Assembly: GCA_016282555.1 (NCBI GenBank)
Contig: JAEEKU010000002.1
Coordinates: 1 to 10,566, forward strand
Reading direction: 5' to 3'
Length of the DNA: 10,566 bases
DNA from: Methanomassiliicoccaceae archaeon
GTDB taxonomy: Archaea > Thermoplasmatota > Thermoplasmata > Methanomassiliicoccales > Methanomethylophilaceae
The notes under the pieces were generated by a model that was not told the origin of the DNA, ran no database searches, and worked only from the letters and a program-made list of their open reading frames with translations. This document shows positions 1 to 6,774 of this stretch, piece by piece; within the stretch, counting starts at the first letter, position 1, and the number at the start of each line of letters is the position of its first letter. The translations under genes were made by a program, and so were the position numbers.

Positions 1-3000
1 CTTGGGTATGACGCTGGTCGCGGATCCCACATAAACGTCCGCGAAACTTCCGGTTACGGGAACTCCCACGTATCTGTTCGTAGCCGGATCGAATCCGAAA
101 TTGACGTTCGACTCGCCGGACGGGAATCCTACGGATATGAACATGTCTTCCGGGTCCGAAAGAGCGCTGCTGCCGGATTTCAGTACGGCGTCCGCTTCCA
201 GAGACACCGTGGCTCCGGTGAAGAGAATGCTTCTGTCGTTGTCCTCGGTTATCAGCTCTATAAGGCCGGTCGAGGGATCGGCGACGGCATGCGTTCCGTC
301 ATAGGTAGCCACGAGAATCATGTTTTGCTTGATGGCACCGGAAAGAATCCAGAGCCTGAATTCGTCGTGCGACGCCTCCGCGTCTTTGTCGATGTAGTGG
401 ATGAGCTCGTACACTCCGCCCTTCGTCTGGACGAAATGACCCGGAGACTCCTGGCTGCCGTAAGCGTACGCTCCGTAGAATTCGTCGGAGATATCCTTCG
501 AAAGAATAGTGTATCCGCTTATCAGACCGTACAGCCTGTAACTGTCGGTATCGCTGCGCTTGTATCCGGTGTTGAACATGACTCCACCGCTCAGCTGGAT
601 GGTATTGGACGGGTTGGACATGGTCGAGAGAACGCCGTCGGAAACATAACTTCCGTATTCCTTGACCTCGTCGACGGCCTGGGTCAGGCCCAGCTTGGAT
701 CCGTCTATCATCTTCAGGCTTCCGATGTCGTAAAGCGAGTATTTCAGCGAAGGCGATGCGGAAGCGCCTATGCCTCTTCCGTCGAGAGTCATCGAGGAAC
801 GGATTATATCCATGGTATCGGCGCTCTGGAGGGACTCCATGGGCGCGGGGGCGATGTAATCCGTGACGACTACGGTTCTGTTACCGCTCACCAGACAGGA
901 GTTTCCTCCTCCGATGATGCTCTTCGCGACCGCCACGCTTCCGTTGGCCGCAGGCGCCGAACCGTCCACCAGAACGTTCGAATTTCCGTACACGAGAGTC
1001 TGCATGGTTGTAACGGAGGATGTGTCTCTCGTTCCGATATCTCCTCCTCCGAATACAGATTCGCCTACTTTGGCGCTGCCGTTGACGGTCAGATCGGTGC
1101 TGCCGGTGAGAGTCTCCTTGAGTCCTCCTCCGTAAACGGAACCGGTTACCGCCGAATTTCCTCCGACGTTGACCGTAACAGTTCCGGTACCGATGTTGAC
1201 TCTTCCTTCGGAACCTGCCCCGTAAACGCATGAGTTAATCTTGGCGGAGCCCGAGATGTCTACCACGACATTGAGAGGAGTTATTCCCGTGGGGCTCGTC
1301 GGAGCCGTAGCGGGAATGACGCCCGATGTGGGGTTTCCTATCAGATACGCCTCCAGACCGCCTCCGAACACCGAATCTCCCACGTTCGCGGCTCCCGATA
1401 CGGACACGCTCACGTTGTTGATCACATCAGCAGTATCGCTGAGAATCACGCGTCCCTTAGCTCCTGCGCCGTAAACGCTGGATCCGACGGAAGCGCTTCC
1501 TTCGATGGTTACGCTAATCTGTTCTGATCTTACTTGGGCGTAGCTGCTGTATCCGGCTAATCCAGTACGGATAGTAATTCCGGATCCACCGGTGAACCAC
1601 GGAACGTACTTCATCTCGCCTTTCAGCGTTATGACGATCATATCCGTGTAGTCCTCAGCGGTCAGATTTCCGGACGGCAGATCGGTTATCACTCCTCTTC
1701 CGCCTCCGTAAACATCCCCTCCAATCTGGGCATTGCCCTTTACGGTAACATCAATCTTGTCGCATATGACCTCGGCCACATTATCGCGATATTCTGAATT
1801 CCTGTTGTCGAGTCTGTAAGTTAGGGCAGGGACACTCTTCCCTCCTCCGAAAATGCATCCGTCCACAACAGCATCTTCTACGTTAACTGCAATGCTTTCG
1901 CAGTAAACCTGACTGCTTCCGGTGGAGTTCCAGCGACCGGTGTTACTGCTTCCGTTATTATAATTACCGTTGTCACTATGCTCGATCTTATCCAATCCGC
2001 CGGAACCGCCTCCGTAAACGTCTCCCAGAATCCTTCCGCCTGTGATGTTGACCGTTATGCTTTTCACATAATTGCTTTCCATCCCTACGATAGACCTGAA
2101 ACCGCCTCCGTAAACATTGCAAACCGTTCCGCCTTTTATATCGACCTGCATTTTTACATCTGCCCCATATATCGTGGGGTAAATAGAGTCAAACCAAGTA
2201 TCGTATCCTCCGCCACAGACTGTTGCCGCTTTGGCAGAATCCTTGACCGTCACACGGGTCCCTCCGACCACACTCCTATTGGGTATACCATCCGCACCAT
2301 CGGTTATACCGCCGCACAGAACATGGTTGGCAATCGCTTTGCCGGACAGTTCTATGCTTGCTATTCCGTATACCGGGGAAACCATGTGCCTTCCTGCTGC
2401 CTGGGCATCCCATACGGACGATGTTCCTGACACATAAACATGCGTATCTCCCTCAGTGATACATCCGTTATTAGAACCGCCGCCTCCCGTGAGGATCGAT
2501 GAGTGGTTGATGGAAATCGGCGACGTATTCGTCGAACCAGGAACCGGGGACGTGATCTTAAACGGCCAAGCAGGCATATTCGAGTCGAGATTGTACCTGT
2601 AGGGTATGACCTGTTTGTAATCTCCGTCATTGAGAGCAATTAACCGATTTTCCTCGTAGGTATCGCCCACGAGGGACGTCCCTACCAGATACAGATAGAC
2701 CGAGCCGGTTACTCTCGATTGGCCCCCGTCAGACGCACCCGCGCCTTCTATAGTGTCCAGGGCCACTGCGTTCTTAACCACGGTATACGTCGAACCGTTC
2801 ACGTTCCTCCCCTCACCTCCTCCTCCAACGATACACGACCATGTTCCGCTGTGGACTATGAGAGTCGTAGAAATGTTGCCGGGATTCTCAGAACCATTGG
2901 GATATACACTGGAGTCATACACGCTGACGCCATCGTAACGATTCGAGACGTTACTGTTTATCGATCCCCCTCTGAGGAGAGGGTATGCATTAGCTTCATA

Positions 3001-4362
3001 TCCGGCATGACTGTGATAGTACGACATTATTCCCGTTCCCACAATCAGCGGATAACCGTTGGCTACAATACCTCTGGATGCCACACCATGCTCTTCTCCG
3101 TTGTTGTTTCCCAAATGCAACCCTATGTCATCGATTATAGTTTCCGCGCCCAACCTGAGTATTGTTCCAGTAATCTTAGCCACCGAGGTGAAATCGTTCA
3201 CATTGGTGCGTATAGTCATAGCCTTGTTTGTCGTATTCGTGCTGTTACCAACATCTATCTGGACTCCGCTATTGATAACGAGAATGTTCGTGAACGCAGA
3301 ACCGCTGAAACTATTTGCTGCCGTATTTATGTTCGTCAGACTGCCATTCGCAGAAATGGTCGAACAATGCTCCAGAACACCCCAAGTTGCGTAAACATGT
3401 ATTACATTATCAGGATCATTCTCTTCCCGTCCCAAATCGGCAACAGAAAGAACCTCGCCCGGATAATGTACATCCCCGGAATTGCTGTGATATTTCCAGC
3501 CGGTGAAGACCACCGTCTGGCCTTCTGAGTAATTTTTAATCCCCAGCCAGTTCCAGTTAATGCCCGGATCGCCCTCTGAGGTGGGGGTTGTCACCGTATC
3601 TTTCCATAACTGGGGGTTGTATTCGGTAGAGACTATGCTCCCGTAATACATCACATCGACGTATCTGTCTTCCTTATCTCCGACAGTAACGGCAGTTCCG
3701 TAGCTGTAAGATGCGTTGCATGTTACGTACGGTATCACCATGTGAGAGTTGTACATTATCACCAGATACTGATAATTGGGATAATACTGGACTCTCATAC
3801 TGAAAGAGTTGTTTGAAATGGAATACTGAGTACCATTATCACTCGTTGAAAAATCATAAAAACCATCGTGGAGGTTTGTAAAATTTGCATAAACTACTGT
3901 TACATTGCTGTTGCCGGTAGCATTGAGATTGCTAAAAGTAGTCGTCCTGTTGTTGCGGTTCGAATTTACTGTATCCGCACTGGCTGGATCGATACCGTAT
4001 ATACTGTTCTCGTCCACTCCGTACCTAGGCTGACCCGAAGTGTTTTCCGGAGTATTACCAGCATTGGACTCGTTGATTTTGTAAACGATAGCCACTCTGT
4101 TAAACTCCAGATCCTGTCCGTCCGCACCCGTTGCCGCATCTATTATGCCGCTGTACGCAGGGTAATTCAGGTGGTACCTGACGACATGGTACTCGTTCGT
4201 CTCGTCGCTCGAATAATCAGTATCCAATGCAGTCTGTCCCTGAGTCGGCACAGGCACCGACGAAAACAGCATAATCGCGACCACGAACACCGCGGCCGCG
4301 GCTGTGACTGCGCCGCCTCCGAAGATACTGCGTTTTTTAACTTTCGAAACATCTCCTCTCAT
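1..4362 (-). CDS. Giant secreted adhesin-like protein with YGGG repeats (3' end beyond window)
   Basis: Reading the complement in the frame of the ATG at 4362 gives 1454 codons without a stop, leaving the window in frame. The start has AAGGGGG six bases upstream. Residues 1-13 are basic (KVKKR at 7-11), and a hydrophobic stretch from about 14 to 36 (AVTAAAAVFVVAIMLF) forms a signal peptide or membrane anchor. Residues 40-280 are polar, Asn/Ser/Thr/Tyr-rich and full of N-x-S/T sequons. Residues about 284-328 (VVFTGWKYHS ... HVYATWG) look like a Listeria-Bacteroides (InlB-type) repeat. Residues about 510-1150 hold roughly 14 glycine-rich turns such as SVYGGG and SVFGGG, each followed by alternating V-x-V strands, as in right-handed beta-helix surface proteins. 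After 1150 the repeats fade into ordinary secreted-domain sequence; any C-terminal anchor is outside the window. Likely role is cell-surface adhesion or host/particle contact (inference). No enzymatic motif was recognised. The gene diverges from the secreted-protein gene at 4848. Confidence 0.88.
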   Translation of the reverse strand, partial: MRGDVSKVKKRSIFGGGAVTAAAAVFVVAIMLFSSVPVPTQGQTALDTDYSSDETNEYHVVRYHLNYPAYSGIIDAATGADGQDLEFNRVAIVYKINESNAGNTPENTSGQPRYGVDENSIYGIDPASADTVNSNRNNRTTTFSNLNATGNSNVTVVYANFTNLHDGFYDFSTSDNGTQYSISNNSFSMRVQYYPNYQYLVIMYNSHMVIPYVTCNASYSYGTAVTVGDKEDRYVDVMYYGSIVSTEYNPQLWKDTVTTPTSEGDPGINWNWLGIKNYSEGQTVVFTGWKYHSNSGDVHYPGEVLSVADLGREENDPDNVIHVYATWGVLEHCSTISANGSLTNINTAANSFSGSAFTNILVINSGVQIDVGNSTNTTNKAMTIRTNVNDFTSVAKITGTILRLGAETIIDDIGLHLGNNNGEEHGVASRGIVANGYPLIVGTGIMSYYHSHAGYEANAYPLLRGGSINSNVSNRYDGVSVYDSSVYPNGSENPGNISTTLIVHSGTWSCIVGGGGEGRNVNGSTYTVVKNAVALDTIEGAGASDGGQSRVTGSVYLYLVGTSLVGDTYEENRLIALNDGDYKQVIPYRYNLDSNMPAWPFKITSPVPGSTNTSPISINHSSILTGGGGSNNGCITEGDTHVYVSGTSSVWDAQAAGRHMVSPVYGIASIELSGKAIANHVLCGGITDGADGIPNRSVVGGTRVTVKDSAKAATVCGGGYDTWFDSIYPTIYGADVKMQVDIKGGTVCNVYGGGFRSIVGMESNYVKSITVNITGGRILGDVYGGGSGGLDKIEHSDNGNYNNGSSNTGRWNSTGSSQVYCESIAVNVEDAVVDGCIFGGGKSVPALTYRLDNRNSEYRDNVAEVICDKIDVTVKGNAQIGGDVYGGGRGVITDLPSGNLTAEDYTDMIVITLKGEMKYVPWFTGGSGITIRTGLAGYSSYAQVRSEQISVTIEGSASVGSSVYGAGAKGRVILSDTADVINNVSVSVSGAANVGDSVFGGGLEAYLIGNPTSGVIPATAPTSPTGITPLNVVVDISGSAKINSCVYGAGSEGRVNIGTGTVTVNVGGNSAVTGSVYGGGLKETLTGSTDLTVNGSAKVGESVFGGGDIGTRDTSSVTTMQTLVYGNSNVLVDGSAPAANGSVAVAKSIIGGGNSCLVSGNRTVVVTDYIAPAPMESLQSADTMDIIRSSMTLDGRGIGASASPSLKYSLYDIGSLKMIDGSKLGLTQAVDEVKEYGSYVSDGVLSTMSNPSNTIQLSGGVMFNTGYKRSDTDSYRLYGLISGYTILSKDISDEFYGAYAYGSQESPGHFVQTKGGVYELIHYIDKDAEASHDEFRLWILSGAIKQNMILVATYDGTHAVADPSTGLIELITEDNDRSILFTGATVSLEADAVLKSGSSALSDPEDMFISVGFPSGESNVNFGFDPATNRYVGVPVTGSFADVYVGSATSVIPK
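901..2830 (-). repeat. Degenerate YGGG repeat array inside the adhesin-like gene
   Basis: The encoded protein repeats a unit of roughly 27-55 residues with pattern G-x-A-x-V-G-x-S-V-(Y/F)-G-G-G, then a variable loop and a V-x-V-x-V strand. Glycine turns are seen near residues 512, 623, 681 (variant), 715, 750, 782, 837, 884, 963, 998, 1046, 1076, 1103 and 1149; two read YGAG. The most regular copies are at about 960-1110. On the plus strand the turns appear as recurring 'cctcctccgtaaac'-like words. The DNA copies have diverged, so this is an old protein repeat rather than a recent tandem duplication. Confidence 0.8.
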
Positions 4363-4420
4363 GTTCCGCCCCCTTAAGTTTGAATGATTCTCCTTTCCGG
4401 CCGGATGCGCCGGCTTCCGG

Positions 4421-4428
4421 AATATACA
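4421..4428 (-). promoter_or_regulatory. Candidate TATA box for the adhesin-like gene
   Basis: On the minus strand this reads GTGTATATTC, an archaeal TATA-like element. A start site about 25 bases downstream would give a leader of roughly 35 bases before the ATG at 4362. No clear BRE was seen, and other AT-rich words exist further upstream, so the call is tentative. Confidence 0.3.
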
Positions 4429-4633
4429 CTGACAGCGCATGTTTCCTGCTGTTTTCCCGCGGAAACAAACATTTCCGATGCCAAGCATGCATCCTTCGCG
4501 ACTGCTGTTCCGAGTGTCATCCGTTCACCTTATCCTTCCGCAGGCATGAGTCCGTTCTGCCCGCTGTCACTGTATATCTGCATTCCGCCGGACACCGGCA
4601 GGCCTCTGCGGACCTGCCCAGCAACTGCTCTTC

Positions 4634-4660
4634 CTAATTACTTATGAGTTAAATAATTAG
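4634..4660. repeat. AT-rich perfect inverted repeat (CTAATTA/TAATTAG)
   Basis: Seven-base arms CTAATTA (4634-4640) and TAATTAG (4654-4660) are exact reverse complements separated by 13 bases. The element sits in the middle of the divergent intergenic region and is AT-rich in a GC-rich surround. A two-half-site binding site for a dimeric regulator is possible. No T-tract follows in either direction, so a terminator is less likely. Confidence 0.45.
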
Positions 4661-4792
4661 TTCCCTGAAATTACCGGTTTCCGGAACATGTTTTGCGGAT
4701 AAAGAAAAAACACCGGATAATGCCCGATAACCGCTCTGCAAACGACCGGAAATCCCGTATCGCCCGAAAAAACCAGTCCGGTTCAGGCACTA

Positions 4793-4800
4793 TTATAAGT
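4793..4800 (+). promoter_or_regulatory. TATA box of the secreted-protein gene
   Basis: TTATAAGT closely matches the archaeal TATA element. Transcription would start near 4820, giving a leader of about 28 bases that contains the Shine-Dalgarno site at 4834-4840. The spacing is coherent for an archaeal promoter. Confidence 0.6.
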
Positions 4801-4833
4801 ATCCCGGTGCTATATCCATTTTCTGATTGTCTC

Positions 4834-4840
4834 GAGGAGG
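4834..4840 (+). promoter_or_regulatory. Shine-Dalgarno site that fixes the start at 4848
   Basis: GAGGAGG lies seven bases before the ATG at 4848. The in-frame TTG at 4827 lies upstream of this site and so cannot be served by it; it would only add seven charged residues before the signal peptide. The ATG at 4848 is therefore the start. Confidence 0.8.
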
Positions 4841-4847
4841 CCGGCAC

Positions 4848-6047
4848 ATGAAGCGGGAAACGTTCGCCATAACCGTCATCACACTATTGCTCATTTCGGC
4901 ATCGGTAATTTATGCTCCGTACGATTCTCAGGGCGAGGGCACAGCAGACAACCCTGAGATGCTCAGCAGCAGCTACAGCCAGTTCCGCGCTCTCCCCGCC
5001 GGCGAGACTCTGATCGCGCATGCGGGAGTAAACTGGGACTCTTTCCTGAATCCCAGCGTCACCATCGAATGCTGGATGTGCAACACCGTCGATGCCTTCA
5101 AGGGCGCGGATCCTTCCTCGAAGGTGCTTCTCATGGAATCGAACGTGCCCGCCGAAAACCCTCAGACGTGCGGCGCCTATACCGTTTCGGCCAGTTCTTC
5201 GATCGACGGAGTTTTTAACCTTTCCGTCAAGGCGGGATCGACCGCATCGAACCCCGGCTACCTCAAGTTCAAAATAGTCATGTCCGAAACGGTAGCTTCT
5301 GTTTCCACGGACGACCTCCATAAACAGGCGCACTACTGCGGCATTTTCCTGAAAACCGTAGCCGCAGACGAATTCAAAGTCATGGTCAGGGATACCGACG
5401 ACAATTACAAGGACACCATAAGGATCGTCCCGGAAGCCCCCTACCAGACCGTTGTGAAAATAGGAACGGCATACAACCACGAGGACTACATCTTCTACGC
5501 CGAGGGGCTGCCCGACGGAATCAACATGAAACTGGACGGCGTCCTTCAGGGAAAGGCTGCCGGAAACCTCATGGCCGATGCTCCCGAAGGAGATGCCACG
5601 CTCTGCGCCATAAGCAAACTGGACGCCTCCGAGGTCCATTACGGAAATCTCCATTACTATCTCCTTCCCGATGATTCCTTCCTGTACAGCGTGGACGTGC
5701 AGGGAACCGAGAAGCATCCCTGCTTCCAGGAAGGCTATATCACGATAAACAGCGACCAGGCGGTGACCGTTTCTCTGTTCGAAACGGACGGCGGAGAGTT
5801 CGAGACGAGCAAATACTCTTACACCACGTCTCTGAGCCTGAGCGAAAACCCCCATGAGGTTATTCCCCTGACTGATAATACGATCACCCTCAACGACGAT
5901 TACTCCCTCAGGAGTTTCTCCGGAATCATTCAGATGCACATAGTCAAGACTATCGATAACGAGACCGCGTACAAATGCGACCTTCACATCCTCGTAATCG
6001 GACCCGTCGTGCACTCCGGACTCCGTCCTCTGATCGCCTCGGAGTGA
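4848..6047 (+). CDS. Secreted protein with probable Ig-like (He_PIG-type) segment, function unknown
   Basis: The product is 399 residues from ATG 4848, chosen because GAGGAGG lies seven bases upstream. Residues 1-5 are basic and 6-23 hydrophobic (TFAITVITLLLISASVIY), followed by polar sequence, so it is exported by Sec or N-terminally anchored. The mature part is rich in beta-prone, Thr/Ser/Asp/Tyr sequence. Around 198-245 the pattern YAEGLPDGINMKLDGVLQGK resembles the 'GLPxGL ... DGxxxG' signature of putative Ig (He_PIG/cadherin-like) domains of surface proteins; this is pattern matching by eye. Seven cysteines (75, 78, 108, 164, 253, 292, 377) follow the signal region, an odd number. There is no C-terminal membrane segment. 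The gene diverges from the giant adhesin-like gene and ends in its own terminator, so it is probably monocistronic. A surface or adhesion accessory role is inference. An antisense open frame (4884-6014) lacks a start context and is rejected. Confidence 0.8.
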   Translation: MKRETFAITVITLLLISASVIYAPYDSQGEGTADNPEMLSSSYSQFRALPAGETLIAHAGVNWDSFLNPSVTIECWMCNTVDAFKGADPSSKVLLMESNVPAENPQTCGAYTVSASSSIDGVFNLSVKAGSTASNPGYLKFKIVMSETVASVSTDDLHKQAHYCGIFLKTVAADEFKVMVRDTDDNYKDTIRIVPEAPYQTVVKIGTAYNHEDYIFYAEGLPDGINMKLDGVLQGKAAGNLMADAPEGDATLCAISKLDASEVHYGNLHYYLLPDDSFLYSVDVQGTEKHPCFQEGYITINSDQAVTVSLFETDGGEFETSKYSYTTSLSLSENPHEVIPLTDNTITLNDDYSLRSFSGIIQMHIVKTIDNETAYKCDLHILVIGPVVHSGLRPLIASE

Positions 6048-6064
6048 TACGGCATAAATCTGAT

Positions 6065-6097
6065 TCCGGGCCGCCTGCTGCCCGGATCATAATTTTT
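6065..6097 (+). terminator. Hairpin plus T-tract terminator of the secreted-protein gene
   Basis: TCCGGGC (6065-6071) and GCCCGGA (6080-6086) pair perfectly around an eight-base loop, extendable by GAT/ATC with one bulge. TTTTT follows at 6093-6097. The hairpin lies 17 bases after the stop codon of the upstream gene. Archaeal termination relies mainly on the T-run; the hairpin may help or stabilise the 3' end. Confidence 0.6.
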
Positions 6098-6121
6098 CGC
6101 GTTTGCGGATACCCCGGGTGA

Positions 6122-6127
6122 TTATAT
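6122..6127 (+). promoter_or_regulatory. Candidate TATA box for the Doc-like gene
   Basis: TTATAT in the context GATTATATGG. Initiation about 25 bases downstream, near 6150, would give a nearly leaderless message for the ATG at 6160 or a leader of about 50 bases for the ATG at 6200. Confidence 0.35.
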
Positions 6128-6159
6128 GGTCGATCGCTCCAGGAAAACAGCGGTTCCTT

Positions 6160-6199
6160 ATGACGGGAAAGATGCTTACGGCAGAGCGCCGATTCGGTT
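6160..6199 (+). other. Probable frameshifted N-terminal codons of the Doc-like gene
   Basis: From the ATG at 6160 the frame reads MTGKMLTAER. If one base is then dropped in the run CGCC (6187-6190), it continues D-S-V-M-R-I-H-R and joins the Doc-like frame that otherwise starts at 6200. The 'LT-x-E ... V-x-x-IH' pattern is the usual beginning of death-on-curing proteins, so the join is unlikely to be chance. As written, the upper frame stops at 6235-6237 and the lower frame has a stop at 6161-6163 with no start codon between there and 6200. Either a real one-base insertion or a sequencing error would explain this. Confidence 0.45.
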
Positions 6200-6556
6200 A
6201 TGCGCATTCACAGATCTGTTATTCTGGTCTTCGGTAACGAGCATGAAAAAGGCTTAGAGGACGCAGTACTCAGCCCCATGGCGATAGAGGGCTTCTGCGA
6301 TCGGGTTGAAATGTGTGAAGACTGCTTCTCCAAAGCGGCATTAGCTATTGATTACATAGCCGATTTCCATCCGTTTTTTGAAGGCAACAAGAGAACCGCA
6401 TTCGAATTGGCAGTTACATTGCTCAAAAAAGGCGGATACAGACTGAACGACGACGAAAAAACATTCAGATTTATCAAAGATGTCGCGTCGGGAATGTATG
6501 ACAGGGAAGAAATAGAAGAATGGCTGAGGCGCAACGCGTATCTCGGCAGTCTTTGA
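6200..6556 (+). CDS. Doc/Fic-fold (death-on-curing family) protein, N-terminus possibly frameshifted
   Basis: The 118-residue product carries the family motif HPFFEGNKRTAF at residues 57-68. His57 is the expected catalytic position, and NKR in place of the Fic GNGR form is typical of Doc-type proteins, whose best-studied member (phage P1 Doc) phosphorylates EF-Tu. IH at 3-4, LEDAVLSP at 19-26, KAAL at 45-48 and the C-terminal ASGMYDREEIEEWLRRN (96-112) also fit the death-on-curing family. Family members normally have about ten more residues before the IH, and these are found in another frame just upstream (6160-6190). The ATG at 6200 lacks a Shine-Dalgarno site. No Phd-like antitoxin lies upstream or downstream, so this is an orphan toxin-fold protein, a non-toxic relative, or a decaying remnant. 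The gene looks more AT-rich than the atp genes. Family assignment is sure; activity is not. Confidence 0.82.
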   Translation: MRIHRSVILVFGNEHEKGLEDAVLSPMAIEGFCDRVEMCEDCFSKAALAIDYIADFHPFFEGNKRTAFELAVTLLKKGGYRLNDDEKTFRFIKDVASGMYDREEIEEWLRRNAYLGSL

Positions 6557-6677
6557 GTTTGCCGAGAACATACGGGTAATCACGTATATTCTGCATAATC
6601 TCTTCGTCCGTGAGGTCTTCGAGGCCGCCGAAAGGGGAGATCTCTTCCTTCTTCGGTTTAACGTCTTTCCCGGGCAT
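6474..6677 (-). CDS. Possible small or truncated gene of unknown function
   Basis: The frame from the ATG at 6677 gives 67 residues starting MPGKDVKPKKEEISPFGG. The first 43 residues are charged and protein-like (LEDLTDEEIMQNIRDYPYV), with coding-like codon choice. The last 24, from about 6548 leftward, are simply antisense to the 3' end of the Doc-like gene and look non-coding (Cys, Leu and Phe-rich). This suggests a gene whose 3' part was lost where the Doc gene now ends. A TATA-like CTTTTAT (6701-6707) about 27 bases upstream would place initiation at the ATG, as in leaderless archaeal messages; no Shine-Dalgarno is present. I do not recognise the family. Chance is a real alternative. Confidence 0.33.
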   Translation of the reverse strand: MPGKDVKPKKEEISPFGGLEDLTDEEIMQNIRDYPYVLGKLKDCRDTRCASAILLFLPCHTFPTRHL

Positions 6678-6687
6678 AATCCGGGAA
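6667..6687. repeat. Inverted repeat covering a candidate start codon
   Basis: TTCCCGG (6667-6673) and CCGGGAA (6681-6687) are exact reverse complements around a seven-base loop. The loop contains the minus-strand ATG at 6677. No T-tract follows on either side, so it is not an obvious terminator. It could be an operator, an RNA hairpin, or chance in CCGG-rich sequence. Confidence 0.4.
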
Positions 6688-6700
6688 CCGGTGCGCCGGA

Positions 6701-6707
6701 ATAAAAG
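6701..6707 (-). promoter_or_regulatory. Candidate TATA box, leaderless spacing to ATG 6677
   Basis: The minus strand reads CTTTTAT, centred about 27 bases upstream of the ATG at 6677, the spacing expected if transcription begins at the start codon. It also lies just past the atp operon terminator, so it could start an independent transcript. Confidence 0.25.
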
Positions 6708-6730
6708 GCTGCCGGATTCAGACGGCAATC

Positions 6731-6772
6731 AGAAAAGAAAGCCTTCGTCCGGCCGCTGTCAGGAACGGCCGG
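6731..6772 (-). terminator. Terminator of the atp operon
   Basis: Just after the stop codon of the last operon gene (6775-6777), the minus strand forms CCGGCCG (6772-6766) paired with CGGCCGG (6755-6749) around a ten-base loop. A T-rich stretch (TTTCTTTTCT, 6740-6731) follows. Position and form fit the end of the leftward ATP synthase transcript. Confidence 0.6.
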
Positions 6773-6774
6773 AA

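Larger units (their letters stand above)
4363..4847. other. Divergent intergenic region (485 bp)
   Basis: This stretch separates the leftward adhesin-like gene from the rightward secreted-protein gene. Two overlapping plus-strand open frames (about 4380-4647) lack a ribosome binding site and protein-like composition, and I do not regard them as genes. The stretch contains a candidate leftward TATA box near 4425, a GCCGG/CCGGC hairpin at 4400-4414, an AT-rich inverted repeat at 4634-4660, three abutting short palindromes at 4673-4692 (ACCGGT, TTCCGGAA, AACATGTT), and a good rightward promoter at 4793. No tRNA-like or other structured RNA was recognised. Confidence 0.6.

Noticed and set aside
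901..2830. CRISPR-like array suggested by recurring cctcctccgtaaac words
   Set aside because: The words are irregularly spaced, degenerate and always in frame as the Val-Tyr-Gly-Gly-Gly turn of a coding repeat.
289..3528. Plus-strand open frames of 150-314 codons across 289-3528
   Set aside because: They are antisense to the single continuous adhesin-like frame and have Ser/Val/Arg shadow composition without ribosome binding sites.
4400..4414. GCCGG-ATGCG-CCGGC hairpin upstream of the adhesin gene
   Set aside because: Only five base pairs in CCGG-rich sequence and no T-tract; too weak to call a regulatory element or terminator.
4380..4647. Two overlapping 85-87 codon plus-strand frames in the divergent intergenic region
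   Set aside because: No Shine-Dalgarno, no suitable promoter, Cys/Pro/Ser-rich composition, and both lie in the probable 5' control region of the adhesin gene.
4884..6014. A 376-codon open frame antisense to the secreted-protein gene
   Set aside because: No ribosome binding site or promoter, and its sequence is low-complexity Gly/Val/Arg typical of a reverse frame. The plus-strand gene has a TATA box, a strong Shine-Dalgarno, a signal peptide and a terminator.
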